Positions 1-7,795 of a stretch of 48,685 bases of DNA are shown piece by piece (the stretch's first letter is position 1; the number at the start of each line of letters is the position of its first letter). Origin of the DNA: Candidatus Levybacteria bacterium RIFCSPHIGHO2_01_FULL_36_15 (lineage in GTDB: Bacteria > Patescibacteriota > Microgenomatia > Levybacterales > GWA1-39-11); contig MFNJ01000060.1 in NCBI GenBank assembly GCA_001782015.1, positions 1 through 48,685 of the forward strand. Direction: 5' to 3'. Under the pieces are notes generated by a model. That model saw only the letters and a program-made list of their open reading frames with translations. It ran no database searches and was not told the origin of the DNA. A program made the translations under genes and the position numbers.

Positions 1-57
1 AGAAAATATCTTTACCTGGAAAGAAGTACAGCCGTAGGAGAAAAGATTAAAAATTAA
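1..57 (+). CDS. 3' end of an unidentified gene cut by the window edge
   Basis: An open frame enters from the left edge and reads RKYLYLERSTAVGEKIKN before a TAA at 55-57. It overlaps the stop codon of the leftward response regulator by four bases, a tail-to-tail layout typical of this compact genome. Only 18 residues are visible, so no family can be assigned, and the frame could be fortuitous. Confidence 0.35.
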   Translation, partial: RKYLYLERSTAVGEKIKN

Positions 58-431
58 TTTTTGTCAAGATATACTTTAACTTCGCGGATCAGATCTCCCG
101 GGGTAATTTGGCTTTTGATAATATATCCGTTTCCAAGCTTCAAAGCTTCCTTGATTTCATCATCCTTATCCAGGTTTGTCAGGAAAATAATTTTTTTATT
201 AGGCGCGTCTGGAGGTTCATTTTTTATTTTCCTCATTATCTCAAGCCCGTCAAGTTTTGGCAGGATTATATCAAGCAAGACCAGATCCCATCCTCCCTTT
301 TTAATCTTATTTAAACCCTCATCTCCGTCTTGAGCCGTGTCTACATGATAGCCCTCAGCTACAAGCGTTTCCTGATAAAGTTCTCTTAAAAACGGATCAT
401 CTTCTACAACAAGAATTTTTGCCGGATCCAT
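54..431 (-). CDS. Single-domain response regulator (CheY-like receiver)
   Basis: A 125-residue protein consisting only of a receiver domain. The acidic pair D11/D12 follows ILVVE, the phosphoacceptor is D54 in LVLLDIILPK, the switch Thr is T85 and the conserved Lys is K106. All phosphorylation residues are present, so it should accept a phosphate from a histidine kinase or Hpt protein and act by protein-protein contact, because no output domain is present. No kinase is adjacent. It is divergent from the glycan operon, with both promoters in the 102-bp gap. Its own promoter predicts a leaderless mRNA. A second receiver of the same size lies in the pilus operon at 13111-13476. Confidence 0.9.
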   Translation of the reverse strand: MDPAKILVVEDDPFLRELYQETLVAEGYHVDTAQDGDEGLNKIKKGGWDLVLLDIILPKLDGLEIMRKIKNEPPDAPNKKIIFLTNLDKDDEIKEALKLGNGYIIKSQITPGDLIREVKVYLDKN

Positions 432-438
432 GAGATAA

Positions 439-467
439 ATCGTAGCATTATACTATGTAAAAGTCAA
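439..467 (-). promoter_or_regulatory. Leaderless promoter of the response regulator
   Basis: Read on the minus strand: TTGACT (462-467), 17-nt spacer, TACGAT (439-444), then 7 nt to the ATG at 431. A better-looking TATAAT inside the spacer has no -35 at a workable distance. The geometry puts the transcription start on the ATG. Confidence 0.6.
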
Positions 468-497
468 TACCGGTAGTGGTGGCTTACATTGAATGTC

Positions 498-526
498 TTA
501 CATAGTTAGTTGATGTCTTGTATAAT
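498..526 (+). promoter_or_regulatory. Leaderless promoter of the glycan operon
   Basis: TTACAT (498-503), 17-nt spacer, perfect TATAAT (521-526), then 7 nt to the ATG at 534. The -10 box lies inside the longest open frame, which argues that translation does not begin at the upstream TTG (510) or ATG (513). Confidence 0.65.
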
Positions 527-533
527 AAATACT

Positions 534-1415
534 ATGGTAATTTCGGTATCAATAGGAATAATGGCGTATAACGAAGAAAAAAATATCGGCAAATTCCTAA
601 ACACTCTTCTTGCCCAAACTTTCCAGAAAGCTATATATGAAATAATTATCATTTCAAGTGGATCTACTGATGATACAAATAAAATAGTAGAATGTTTTTC
701 CAAGAGAGATAAAAGAATAAAACTGATTATAGAAAAAGAAAGAAAAGGAAAATCATCAGCTGTTAATTTATTCCTTTCTCTTGCAAAAAGAAACGTAGTT
801 ATTTTAGTAAGCGCTGATTTATTATTAGAAAAACACACTTTGGAGAATTTGCTTAAACCTTTTAAAGATACAGATGTGGGAATAGCTGGTTGTCGTCCTA
901 TTCCCATAAACGATTCTAAAAAATTTATGGGTTTTACTTCCCATTTTCTCTGGAGCCTACATCACTATATATCACTTGAGAATCCTAAAATGGGAGAGAT
1001 GATAGCTTTTAGAAAAGTATTTAAAAAAATACCTGTCTTGTCAGCAGTTGATGAGGCGAACATTGAACCTTTAATTCGCGGACAAGGGTATAAAGCTGTA
1101 TATGTTCCAGATGCAATTATTTACAACAAAGGACCGGAAACAATAAAAGAATTTATCAAGAGTAGACGCCGTATTTATTTTGGGCATCTGGCTACCAAGA
1201 GTGAATATAGCTATGAAGTGTCAACTTTTAACAGTATTAAAATTTTATCTTTTATATTAAAAAACTTCCAATATTCCTGGCGTTTTTTTGTCTGGACTCC
1301 TGCAATCATCTTATTAGAAGCATATAGCCGCCTTTTGGGTATGCTGGATTATAAGTTTAAGCTAAAAGATCATGTTATATGGGAAACAGTATTCACGACA
1401 AAACAGCTAAATTAA
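534..1415 (+). CDS. Family 2 glycosyltransferase
   Basis: A GT-A fold glycosyltransferase of about 293 residues, expected to act on the cytoplasmic face to build a surface glycan. The N-terminus has the GT2 strand (SIGIMAYNEEKNIGKFL), then IIIISSGSTDDT and a conserved K-G-K-S region. The usual DXD position reads SAD. The protein ends with hydrophobic stretches that could associate with the membrane. I chose ATG 534 because a TATAAT box sits at 521-526; the frame extends upstream to a TTG at 510. It is the first gene of an operon with a methyltransferase and a second GT2. Acceptor and sugar cannot be told from the sequence. Confidence 0.85.
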   Translation: MVISVSIGIMAYNEEKNIGKFLNTLLAQTFQKAIYEIIIISSGSTDDTNKIVECFSKRDKRIKLIIEKERKGKSSAVNLFLSLAKRNVVILVSADLLLEKHTLENLLKPFKDTDVGIAGCRPIPINDSKKFMGFTSHFLWSLHHYISLENPKMGEMIAFRKVFKKIPVLSAVDEANIEPLIRGQGYKAVYVPDAIIYNKGPETIKEFIKSRRRIYFGHLATKSEYSYEVSTFNSIKILSFILKNFQYSWRFFVWTPAIILLEAYSRLLGMLDYKFKLKDHVIWETVFTTKQLN

Positions 1416-2113
1416 ATTTTCAATTAGAAAGAATGATTCCTGAGAGGATCTCATGGTTTTCAAAAAGGCTCTTTCAGGAACATGTAGCCCGTTATCAATT
1501 TGTAAGTAGTATAGTTAAAGGGAAAATTGTTGCAGATATTGCATGTGGTGTGGGTTATGGATGTGTAGAAATGGCAAACTTTGGCGCAAAGAAAGTAATA
1601 GGCATAGATAGTAGTGTAGAAGCAATAAGATATGCAAATAATTTTTACCGCCATAGTAAAGTTGATTACATGTTAACAGATGCATCTAATACGAGATTAT
1701 CAAGCAAAAGCATTGATGTTGTTACTTCTTTTGAAACTATAGAACATCTTACTAAGCCCAGATGTTTCATCACAGAAATTAAAAGAATACTTAAACCTGG
1801 GGGAGTTTTAATTGTTTCAACTCCGAATAAAACGATGTCTATAGAAGATAATCCGTTCCATGTTAAAGAGTATGATTTGAATGAGTATAAAGAATTGTTG
1901 TCAGGATTTGAAAGTATAAGATTTTATGGACAAAGACCGTCCAGCTATTCATTTACTTCCTTTATTAAAAAGATTAGAGGTGTAATTCCGGAACGCCTAC
2001 ATTTTGTCCTGCATTTCAGGCCATGGGAAAAACTCAGTTTATCTCCGCTTAGGTCATTTAAAGACACTAATTATCTTTACTATATTGCAATTTGTAGGAT
2101 AGGTGATTTATGA
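1379..2113 (+). CDS. SAM-dependent class I methyltransferase
   Basis: A 244-residue Rossmann-fold methyltransferase. Motif I is VADIACGVGYG (51-61), the acidic ribose-binding residue is D77 in VIGIDSS, and LKPGGVLIVSTPN follows the post-motif region. It probably methylates a sugar or glycan intermediate made by the flanking glycosyltransferases; this is inferred from context. From ATG 1379 it overlaps the upstream gene by 37 nt. ATG 1433 would remove the overlap. I keep 1379 because the stretch ending LERMIPER resembles the N-terminal block common in this family. It ends in an ATGA overlap with the next gene, so translation is probably coupled. Confidence 0.8.
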   Translation: MGNSIHDKTAKLNFQLERMIPERISWFSKRLFQEHVARYQFVSSIVKGKIVADIACGVGYGCVEMANFGAKKVIGIDSSVEAIRYANNFYRHSKVDYMLTDASNTRLSSKSIDVVTSFETIEHLTKPRCFITEIKRILKPGGVLIVSTPNKTMSIEDNPFHVKEYDLNEYKELLSGFESIRFYGQRPSSYSFTSFIKKIRGVIPERLHFVLHFRPWEKLSLSPLRSFKDTNYLYYIAICRIGDL

Positions 2114-3006
2114 ACTTTCCTAAAATAGGGGTAGTTGTCCTTACATTCAATGCGGAAAAATACATAAAAGTATGTTTGGATTCATTGATTAACAACAATT
2201 ATCCAAATTGTACAATAATAGTTGTAGATAACAATTCACAGGATAATACTTGCCATATGCTTTGCGATTTATTTCCTGGTGTTAAGTTAATTAGAAACAA
2301 AAAAAATTTAGGATATGCAGGAGGAAATAATATCGGTATCAAGTATCTGCTGAAAAAAGAAAATTGTGATTATATATTGATCTTGAATGACGATACAATA
2401 GTAAATAAGAATATAATTAATGAATTACTGAAGTCCCTAAACAATAATGCTCACAATGGTATAGCCGGATCAGTTATTACTTATTTTGATAGGCCTGACA
2501 GGATTTGGTTTGCTGGTGGGTATTTAAATAAAAATTTTTGCTTCACGCGCCATTCATGCATGAACAAAGGTATAGATATTTTACCAGATAAAGGAATAGT
2601 AGGTTTTATTACTGGTGCGTGCATGATGATAAAACGTGAAGTATTTGAGGTAGCTGGATTTTTCAGTGAAGATTATTTTCTGTATTGGGAAGATGTTGAT
2701 TTTTGCCAAAGAGCGACAAACTATGGTTACAAATGCTACTTGGTCAATAAGCCATTAGTAAAACATATGGTGTCTGTTTCTGCTGGAAACAGTGGGAAAA
2801 ATACTCTTTCTCCCATTCGTGCTTATTATTATGCAAGAAACCCATTTTTATTTATGGAAAAAAATGGATTTCCTAAATTTTCTGGGATAATGGGACAGAT
2901 GTTTATTAGATTTCCTTATTATCTCTTTTCATTAGAAAATTTTTTTGCTTTTAGAGAGTATTTAAGGGGAATAAAAGATGGTTTCAGATACATGTTGAAA
3001 ATTTAA
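2110..3006 (+). CDS. Family 2 glycosyltransferase, rhamnosyltransferase-like
   Basis: A 298-residue GT2 resembling the WbbL/rhamnosyltransferase group: GVVVLTFNAEKYI at the N-terminus, IIVVDNNSQDNT, the NLGYAGGNNIG nucleotide-sugar loop (66-76), a metal-binding NDD (93-95), and the ED pair (194-195) in YWEDVDFC as likely catalytic base region. It shares ATGA with the methyltransferase upstream and ends immediately next to the stop codon of the convergent gene, with no bases between. It probably adds a deoxyhexose or hexose to a lipid-linked or surface glycan; the actual sugar is not determinable. Confidence 0.88.
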   Translation: MNFPKIGVVVLTFNAEKYIKVCLDSLINNNYPNCTIIVVDNNSQDNTCHMLCDLFPGVKLIRNKKNLGYAGGNNIGIKYLLKKENCDYILILNDDTIVNKNIINELLKSLNNNAHNGIAGSVITYFDRPDRIWFAGGYLNKNFCFTRHSCMNKGIDILPDKGIVGFITGACMMIKREVFEVAGFFSEDYFLYWEDVDFCQRATNYGYKCYLVNKPLVKHMVSVSAGNSGKNTLSPIRAYYYARNPFLFMEKNGFPKFSGIMGQMFIRFPYYLFSLENFFAFREYLRGIKDGFRYMLKI

Positions 3007-5052
3007 TTATGTAGATGGCAACTCCAGATTTTTAATTCTAAAGTCTTTTTCTAAATCTATATCTTTATTAAAATATTTTTTGTAATAATCTTTAAAATCG
3101 GTTAGAGTCTTTTGATCTTTATTGCATTTATCGTAAATTATATATAAATAACTATAATATGTTTTCCAAACTGGGTAATAAGAAATTGCCTTTTTTATGT
3201 TTTCTTCTGATTTTCTGCAATCTTTAAATAATTTGTATTGGTTAATTCCTATCGCAAAATAAACCTCTGAATTTTCATTATCAATTGATAATGCTTTTTC
3301 GTAAAATTCCATAGCAATTTTCTGGTCATTATAGTAACTATTTATAAAGTTTCCTATACGCAAAAGAGCATTGGAGTATAATAAAGGAATTTCAGCAGCT
3401 ATAAGATTCATTTCTGAAGTAGTTAAATCTTTTCTGGTTACCATATTAATCCTTCCCAAAATATTTTCTATATCATTTAGATATTTGTCTTTTGAGGGTA
3501 AATCTTTTTCCGGTATTATTTCAAAGACTAGGCCTTTAGGGACTAGAATTAATTTTTTTTCAACTTTAATGGGATGAGTTGAAAATATAGAGTTTGCCCT
3601 TTTAATACTGTTTGATGATTTAGTTTTAGCAATCTTTTCTTTATTTAGAGTATTTTTCAGATAGTCTATGCCATGAGGATTTATAAGATAAATATCCGGC
3701 CTTATTCCAAGAGCATAATACTGATACCAAATGTTGAAAGTGGTAGTATCTCCGCCTGTAAATAATGTAGAATTTTTTGGTAGGTAAAGAAGTATATTAA
3801 GCGCGAAAGTATTACCAATTGCTGTCTTTGATAAGTCAGTTTTGGGAAGATTATATATTATAAGCATAATAGGAATAATGAAAAAATAAAAAATTATTAT
3901 GGTGGTATATATTTTTTTTGAAAATTTTGAATCGAGAAAATTTTTTATAAAAAGAAATCCGAAAGGCACAAAAAATATAAAAGTAACAAACGAGAGTACA
4001 TAAATTCTTTCTATAACACCCCATTCATGAGAACTTTTAATAATGGGGGCAATATAAAAAAGAAGCGTTGGTCCACTGAGAAAAAAAGCAATGATAAATG
4101 AGAACATTAACCTTTTATCGCTCTTTAATAGTTTGAATATGCCTATCATTGATATGATAATAATTAAAAAGGAATAAGCTGAGAATAGGTGAGAAAAATA
4201 ATTTTGGAGAATAATAATTCTGACAGTTAATGGTGTGCTGCTTGTTATTGGAAGCGCTCCATAATCTTTACGAAGGATAAGGTGAAAAAAGCTATTTAAA
4301 TTTGAAACATTATCCCAATTTATTGGTGGATTATAAGATGCTGCAATAGGGATATAAAGAAAGGGTGTTAAACCTAATATAAAAGATAACAGGAGAAATA
4401 TTATTCTTTTTTTACTTTCAAAAAAAATAAATTTCCAATGCTTTAATGTTAAAATAAGAACTGACGGAAAAATTGTCAATATTGTATTATGGTGGGTAAG
4501 AGAAAGAGAAGAAAAAAACGCTAATAGGTAGAGATATTTAGATTTTTTTTCCTGATAAAAGAGTATGGCAAAATATAATATTATAATTGCCAGAAAATTA
4601 TTTAACGCAAAAACTTCAGGAATTTCAGCTTGCATCCAAAAAGGATAAGAGAACGCAAGGATTGACACGGAAAGAATTGAGATTGCAAGACTTTTAGTTG
4701 TTCTGTAAGAAAATTTATAAATTATAAAAAGACTCAGTATAGAAGACATGATAGATATTAACCCGACTCGGGATACAATAGGAAGAGGAAATGGAATATG
4801 GGATAGAATAGAACCAAGAAGAGTAAATAAAGCATAGCCGGGAGGATGAGGTACACCAAAAACATATGCCGCCGTTACCAAATCTCCAAGGTCTCCAGCA
4901 TAAATATCACGTGTTAAGTTTTTTAAATAGAGCAGTGAAACAGATAAAAAAAATAATGCAGGAATTAAATAAAGGAACTTTTTTTGAATATTATTTTGAT
5001 TTTGATTTGAAGATTTGTTTTTGACATATTTAACAGGAGCCTTTTTAAGCAT
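3007..5052 (-). CDS. DUF2723-type membrane glycosyltransferase with C-terminal TPRs
   Basis: A 681-residue protein with a short basic Asn/Gln/Lys-rich N-terminus, about ten hydrophobic segments to residue ~410, a soluble region, and TPR-like helices from ~555 to 650. The segment GDLGDLVTAAYVFGV followed by HPPGYALF (69-76) matches the DUF2723 signature, a GT-C-like family related to protein O-mannosyltransferases; this is known of the family. The acidic Asp in the first loop would be catalytic. It is probably a polyprenyl-phosphate-sugar-dependent transferase acting outside the membrane. It is a single-gene unit convergent with the glycan operon and divergent from nothing, with its own near-consensus promoter. 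Confidence 0.8.
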   Translation of the reverse strand: MLKKAPVKYVKNKSSNQNQNNIQKKFLYLIPALFFLSVSLLYLKNLTRDIYAGDLGDLVTAAYVFGVPHPPGYALFTLLGSILSHIPFPLPIVSRVGLISIMSSILSLFIIYKFSYRTTKSLAISILSVSILAFSYPFWMQAEIPEVFALNNFLAIIILYFAILFYQEKKSKYLYLLAFFSSLSLTHHNTILTIFPSVLILTLKHWKFIFFESKKRIIFLLLSFILGLTPFLYIPIAASYNPPINWDNVSNLNSFFHLILRKDYGALPITSSTPLTVRIIILQNYFSHLFSAYSFLIIIISMIGIFKLLKSDKRLMFSFIIAFFLSGPTLLFYIAPIIKSSHEWGVIERIYVLSFVTFIFFVPFGFLFIKNFLDSKFSKKIYTTIIIFYFFIIPIMLIIYNLPKTDLSKTAIGNTFALNILLYLPKNSTLFTGGDTTTFNIWYQYYALGIRPDIYLINPHGIDYLKNTLNKEKIAKTKSSNSIKRANSIFSTHPIKVEKKLILVPKGLVFEIIPEKDLPSKDKYLNDIENILGRINMVTRKDLTTSEMNLIAAEIPLLYSNALLRIGNFINSYYNDQKIAMEFYEKALSIDNENSEVYFAIGINQYKLFKDCRKSEENIKKAISYYPVWKTYYSYLYIIYDKCNKDQKTLTDFKDYYKKYFNKDIDLEKDFRIKNLELPST

Positions 5053-5059
5053 ATTAAAT

Positions 5060-5088
5060 AATTAAACCAGAAAAAAACACTATGTCAA
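5060..5088 (-). promoter_or_regulatory. Leaderless promoter of the DUF2723 gene
   Basis: On the minus strand: consensus TTGACA (5083-5088), exactly 17 nt, TTAATT (5060-5065), exactly 7 nt, then ATG at 5052. No Shine-Dalgarno-like sequence intervenes. Confidence 0.7.
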
Positions 5089-5114
5089 GTAATTAAGGAA
5101 TTTCAATATATGAA

Positions 5115-5573
5115 CTAGCGGGTTACTTCTATAGTTGTACCAAGATCAGCATTGGGGGCACTTACAATTACTCTATTGCTGGTATCGAGCCTTATTTGAT
5201 ATCCAGAATTATACGTTGCGCAGCTAGTAATAGGGGCACCAGCATTTGATTCTGGGTCTTGAGGTAGAGCTGATATGTATGTAGGCATTATATCGCTGCA
5301 AATATCTACTCCGGTATCTGCGATATTTGTTGCTGTTGTTGAGGTTATACCTGCTGGTAAATTACCTGAAGTGTCAGCCGCATATTGATGAACGGCGTTT
5401 AGTATCTGGAGAACATCGCTTCTTCTTTTTGTGTTGTTTGCCTGAGAAAATTGTCTTGAAGGATTAATAGCTATAAGTGTGATTGCGAGAAGAATTGCTA
5501 AAATTCCGATTACAACTAAAAGTTCAATTAATGTGAAACCTTTTTTATTTTTAATTTGGGCAGTTATTTTCAT
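5115..5573 (-). CDS. Type IV pilin / pseudopilin with prepilin cleavage motif
   Basis: A 152-residue prepilin. A short basic leader ends in KKG, followed by FTLIELLVVIGILAILLA: prepilin peptidase would cut after the Gly, expose Phe1 and leave Glu5. The globular domain contains two cysteines (in DICSD and TSCATY) that could form the pilin D-region disulfide. Length and the N-terminal block fit a major pilin or GspG-like subunit. It is last in the leftward pilus locus but separated by 83 nt, with its own consensus -35 box, so it may be expressed separately and at a higher level, as expected for a major subunit. Confidence 0.85.
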   Translation of the reverse strand: MKITAQIKNKKGFTLIELLVVIGILAILLAITLIAINPSRQFSQANNTKRRSDVLQILNAVHQYAADTSGNLPAGITSTTATNIADTGVDICSDIMPTYISALPQDPESNAGAPITSCATYNSGYQIRLDTSNRVIVSAPNADLGTTIEVTR

Positions 5574-5582
5574 GTCTGTTGA

Positions 5583-5613
5583 TAGCTAACCATAAAATCA
5601 TATTTTTTGTCAA
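5583..5613 (-). promoter_or_regulatory. Probable promoter of the terminal pilin gene
   Basis: On the minus strand: consensus TTGACA (5608-5613), a 19-nt spacer, and a weak TAGCTA (5583-5588) ending 9 nt before the ATG at 5573. The -35 is convincing; the -10 assignment is uncertain. Confidence 0.4.
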
Positions 5614-5656
5614 GAGGTATTTTCTTATAGGTTTTATAGTTGTATAAAAAAAATTA

Positions 5657-6745
5657 TTAGTTTTTCCCGATAGTAATAATTACATCAGGCTTTAAGTTGT
5701 TGTTTTCCTGAACAGATATGTTGGGGAAAATTGTAACGACAGCGTTTGTTATCTGATCTTTTGTTTCTTTTGATATTTTGTCTGAAAAAACTATAAGTGT
5801 TTTTGAGGTATTAATTGATGTATTAGTTTCAATTTCAATGTTGTTAAATCCTTGTTTTCCAAGTTGAAGCTTTACTTTTTCTGTAAGCGTCGCGCTTGTA
5901 GAACCGTTTAGTATTTTTATGTTTAAATCATTTTTCAATATTCCACCTGGTGTGCCGGTACTTATTTGTTCTTCGTTGAGGGGTATTGCCGGCGCTTTAG
6001 TTGTTGAAATTCTTGTTTGAGATGGAATATTGATGCGTTGTTTTGGGCTTTTTTGGGGAGATATATTTGTCAGATACATAAATATTAATATTATTATCAA
6101 TATACCAAGTATTATCAGCATAGCCAAAAGTCTTTTATTTTCAATAGGACTATTTTTATTTTCTTCTTTTTCCTGCGTATAATTTTCATTGATAGGCATG
6201 CTATTCATTTTTATGGAATCAAGTTTTCTGAGTATGAATTTTCCTGTCTCCAAATCAAGACTTGTTGTTGTTTCCAGCCTATTGTTAGTCCCAAGCACTA
6301 ATACGGGAATTATAATGTTCACGGTGAAGCCTTGTTTCTCGAAACCTTCTTTTATAACCCGGTAAAAATCTCTGTTTGTGGCTATTACTTTAGTTGTTTT
6401 TTCCTGTTTTAAAAGTTTAATTCCTATGGTTTCAAACGGTACAGTATCCAGGTATTTTTGTATTTCTTCCCATCCTTGCGGTCCTTCTGTTTCCTGCGTT
6501 GGTAAATCCCTTTCAAAAATTAAATCCCTTGAGAGTATGATAACCGCCTCAGAAGGAGGAATTTTATTTGTTTCAATAAAAGCTTTAATAAGCACATAAA
6601 ATTTTTCTTTATCAATTACTTCCAAATCTTTTACGATATCATTGTTAAATAAAAGACGCAGGATTCTTTGGGAATTATTTATATAAACATCCAGCTTGTC
6701 TTTACTTAAATAAATAACACCTTTTTGTTTTATAATACCAGTCAT
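5657..6745 (-). CDS. PilM-like cytoplasmic domain / TM / LytR_C fusion protein
   Basis: A 362-residue bitopic protein. Residues 1-200 resemble part of the actin-like PilM fold (AVIILSRDLIFERDLP is like the PilM strand that docks its partner), but no clear nucleotide-binding motif is seen. One transmembrane helix lies at about 206-225. After a Ser/Thr/Pro-rich linker, residues ~274-360 fit a LytR_C domain (IKILNGSTSATLTEKV, then KTLIVFSDK and a final DVIITIG). It abuts the PilX-like gene with no gap. By position it could replace PilM/PilN as the inner-membrane platform, with an outer domain that contacts the wall or pilin; this role is inferred. Confidence 0.6.
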   Translation of the reverse strand: MTGIIKQKGVIYLSKDKLDVYINNSQRILRLLFNNDIVKDLEVIDKEKFYVLIKAFIETNKIPPSEAVIILSRDLIFERDLPTQETEGPQGWEEIQKYLDTVPFETIGIKLLKQEKTTKVIATNRDFYRVIKEGFEKQGFTVNIIIPVLVLGTNNRLETTTSLDLETGKFILRKLDSIKMNSMPINENYTQEKEENKNSPIENKRLLAMLIILGILIIILIFMYLTNISPQKSPKQRINIPSQTRISTTKAPAIPLNEEQISTGTPGGILKNDLNIKILNGSTSATLTEKVKLQLGKQGFNNIEIETNTSINTSKTLIVFSDKISKETKDQITNAVVTIFPNISVQENNNLKPDVIITIGKN

Positions 6746-7150
6746 TTAAAATACCTCTTTCCAAGATTCTATGGTTAGTATATTATCAGTATATCCTATT
6801 TGCGCTTGAATTTTCCTCACGAAATTTCCCAGTCTTCCTTCAGATATGGCAATTTTGGGCTCAGTTCTTGAAACAGAAATTATGGCACTCCCGTTTCCAA
6901 TAGACAGTGTTTCACCTGTATAGTCAGGATTTCGAAGTATTCGTAAAACTGCATTTTCCATTCCGCTTTCAGCAATGGAAAGTGCAAGAGATCCTTGTAC
7001 AACCTTACTTGCTGTTGTTGAGTTAATAGTAATTATAATTACCGCAGCGGACGTGATGATTACAGAAATAACTATGAAAAACAAAAGAGTTATCATGGCC
7101 TGACCAGCTTCTTGTTTGACAATCTTTAATTTTATATTTATTTTTATCAT
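6746..7150 (-). CDS. PilX-like minor pilin / pilus assembly protein
   Basis: A 134-residue protein with a short basic N-terminus and QEAGQAMITLLFFIV starting one long hydrophobic helix (about 16-42). SIAESGMENAVLRIL follows, typical of PilX-type minor pilins in which the Glu after the helix is conserved. The cleavage-site Gly is followed by Gln rather than Phe, and the usual Glu5 is missing, so peptidase processing is uncertain. It sits directly before the PilM-like fusion, within the pilus locus. A -10 box lies 18 nt upstream. Confidence 0.65.
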   Translation of the reverse strand: MIKINIKLKIVKQEAGQAMITLLFFIVISVIITSAAVIIITINSTTASKVVQGSLALSIAESGMENAVLRILRNPDYTGETLSIGNGSAIISVSRTEPKIAISEGRLGNFVRKIQAQIGYTDNILTIESWKEVF

Positions 7151-7168
7151 TAAATCCCAATATTAGAA

Positions 7169-7198
7169 ATTATATACAGTATTAAATTCAAAAGTTAA
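7169..7198 (-). promoter_or_regulatory. Possible internal promoter of the pilus locus
   Basis: On the minus strand: TTAACT (7193-7198), 18-nt spacer, perfect TATAAT (7169-7174), then 18 nt to the ATG at 7150, with GGGA close to the start. It would drive the PilX-like and PilM-like genes. The -35 lies in low-complexity AT-rich DNA, so this is tentative. Confidence 0.35.
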
Positions 7199-7245
7199 AA
7201 GTCAAAATTACAAGTAAAAATTAAAAAGTTTTTTCTTTTGGATTT
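7185..7245. repeat. AAAGTTAAAAGT-type low-complexity micro-repeats
   Basis: This 111-bp spacer holds several imperfect copies of an AAAAGTTAAAAGTC-like word. The same kind of word forms the arms of the inverted repeat at 25072-25166. It encodes no recognisable protein. Confidence 0.4.
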
Positions 7246-7261
7246 AATTTTTGCATTATTT

Positions 7262-7795
7262 TTATTTGAATCTTAATCCTGCTGTTGTTTGATAATTTCT
7301 TACTTCTGGTCCTGATTTTCTTATAGTTTTACTCGTCAATGTAAAATTTATTTTTACTGTATCGTCTCCTCCTGCATTTCCTATTTTTTGGAACTGTAAA
7401 TCTGAAACAATTGTATAAAGACTGTTAAGATTATCTGTTCCATTATTGTTAGTAATCTGAAGATTTCCGTTATTTAAGTTATTATATATATTGTTCACCC
7501 CATCTATTATAATATTCAGGTTGTTGCTTTGATCGCCCAAATTGGAAGGAACCACTACTTGTTCGGCTCTATTTATATCATATATAACTCGTGTAAGAAT
7601 ATATTTCCCATCTTGTTCTACGCTAGATGTTGCTTCTGATTCCATTTGGGTATCAAGAATTGTTACAAAAATTTCAGAGAGTACTAAAAGCAGAATAGAT
7701 AAAATTCCCATATAGACAATGAGCTCAACAAGAGTAAATCCCGATTTACATTCTCCATTTTTTAGAAATTTAAAATTTAAAATGTTTCTTATCAT
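7262..7795 (-). CDS. Prepilin, PilW/GspJ-like minor pilin
   Basis: A 177-residue prepilin with a long leader ending in CKSG, then FTLVELIVYMGILSILLLVL: the cleavage Gly, Phe1 and Glu5 are all present. YMGIL at the start of the helix is typical of PilW/GspJ-like minor pilins. The mature domain is rich in Asn and Thr, as expected of an exposed subunit. Its start codon overlaps the stop of the upstream beta-propeller prepilin by four bases, so the two are translationally coupled and may assemble together at the pilus tip. Confidence 0.8.
   Translation of the reverse strand: MIRNILNFKFLKNGECKSGFTLVELIVYMGILSILLLVLSEIFVTILDTQMESEATSSVEQDGKYILTRVIYDINRAEQVVVPSNLGDQSNNLNIIIDGVNNIYNNLNNGNLQITNNNGTDNLNSLYTIVSDLQFQKIGNAGGDDTVKINFTLTSKTIRKSGPEVRNYQTTAGLRFK

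Noticed and set aside
510-533. Upstream TTG/ATG start of the first glycosyltransferase
   Set aside because: The region contains the TATAAT box at 521-526, so it is promoter rather than coding.
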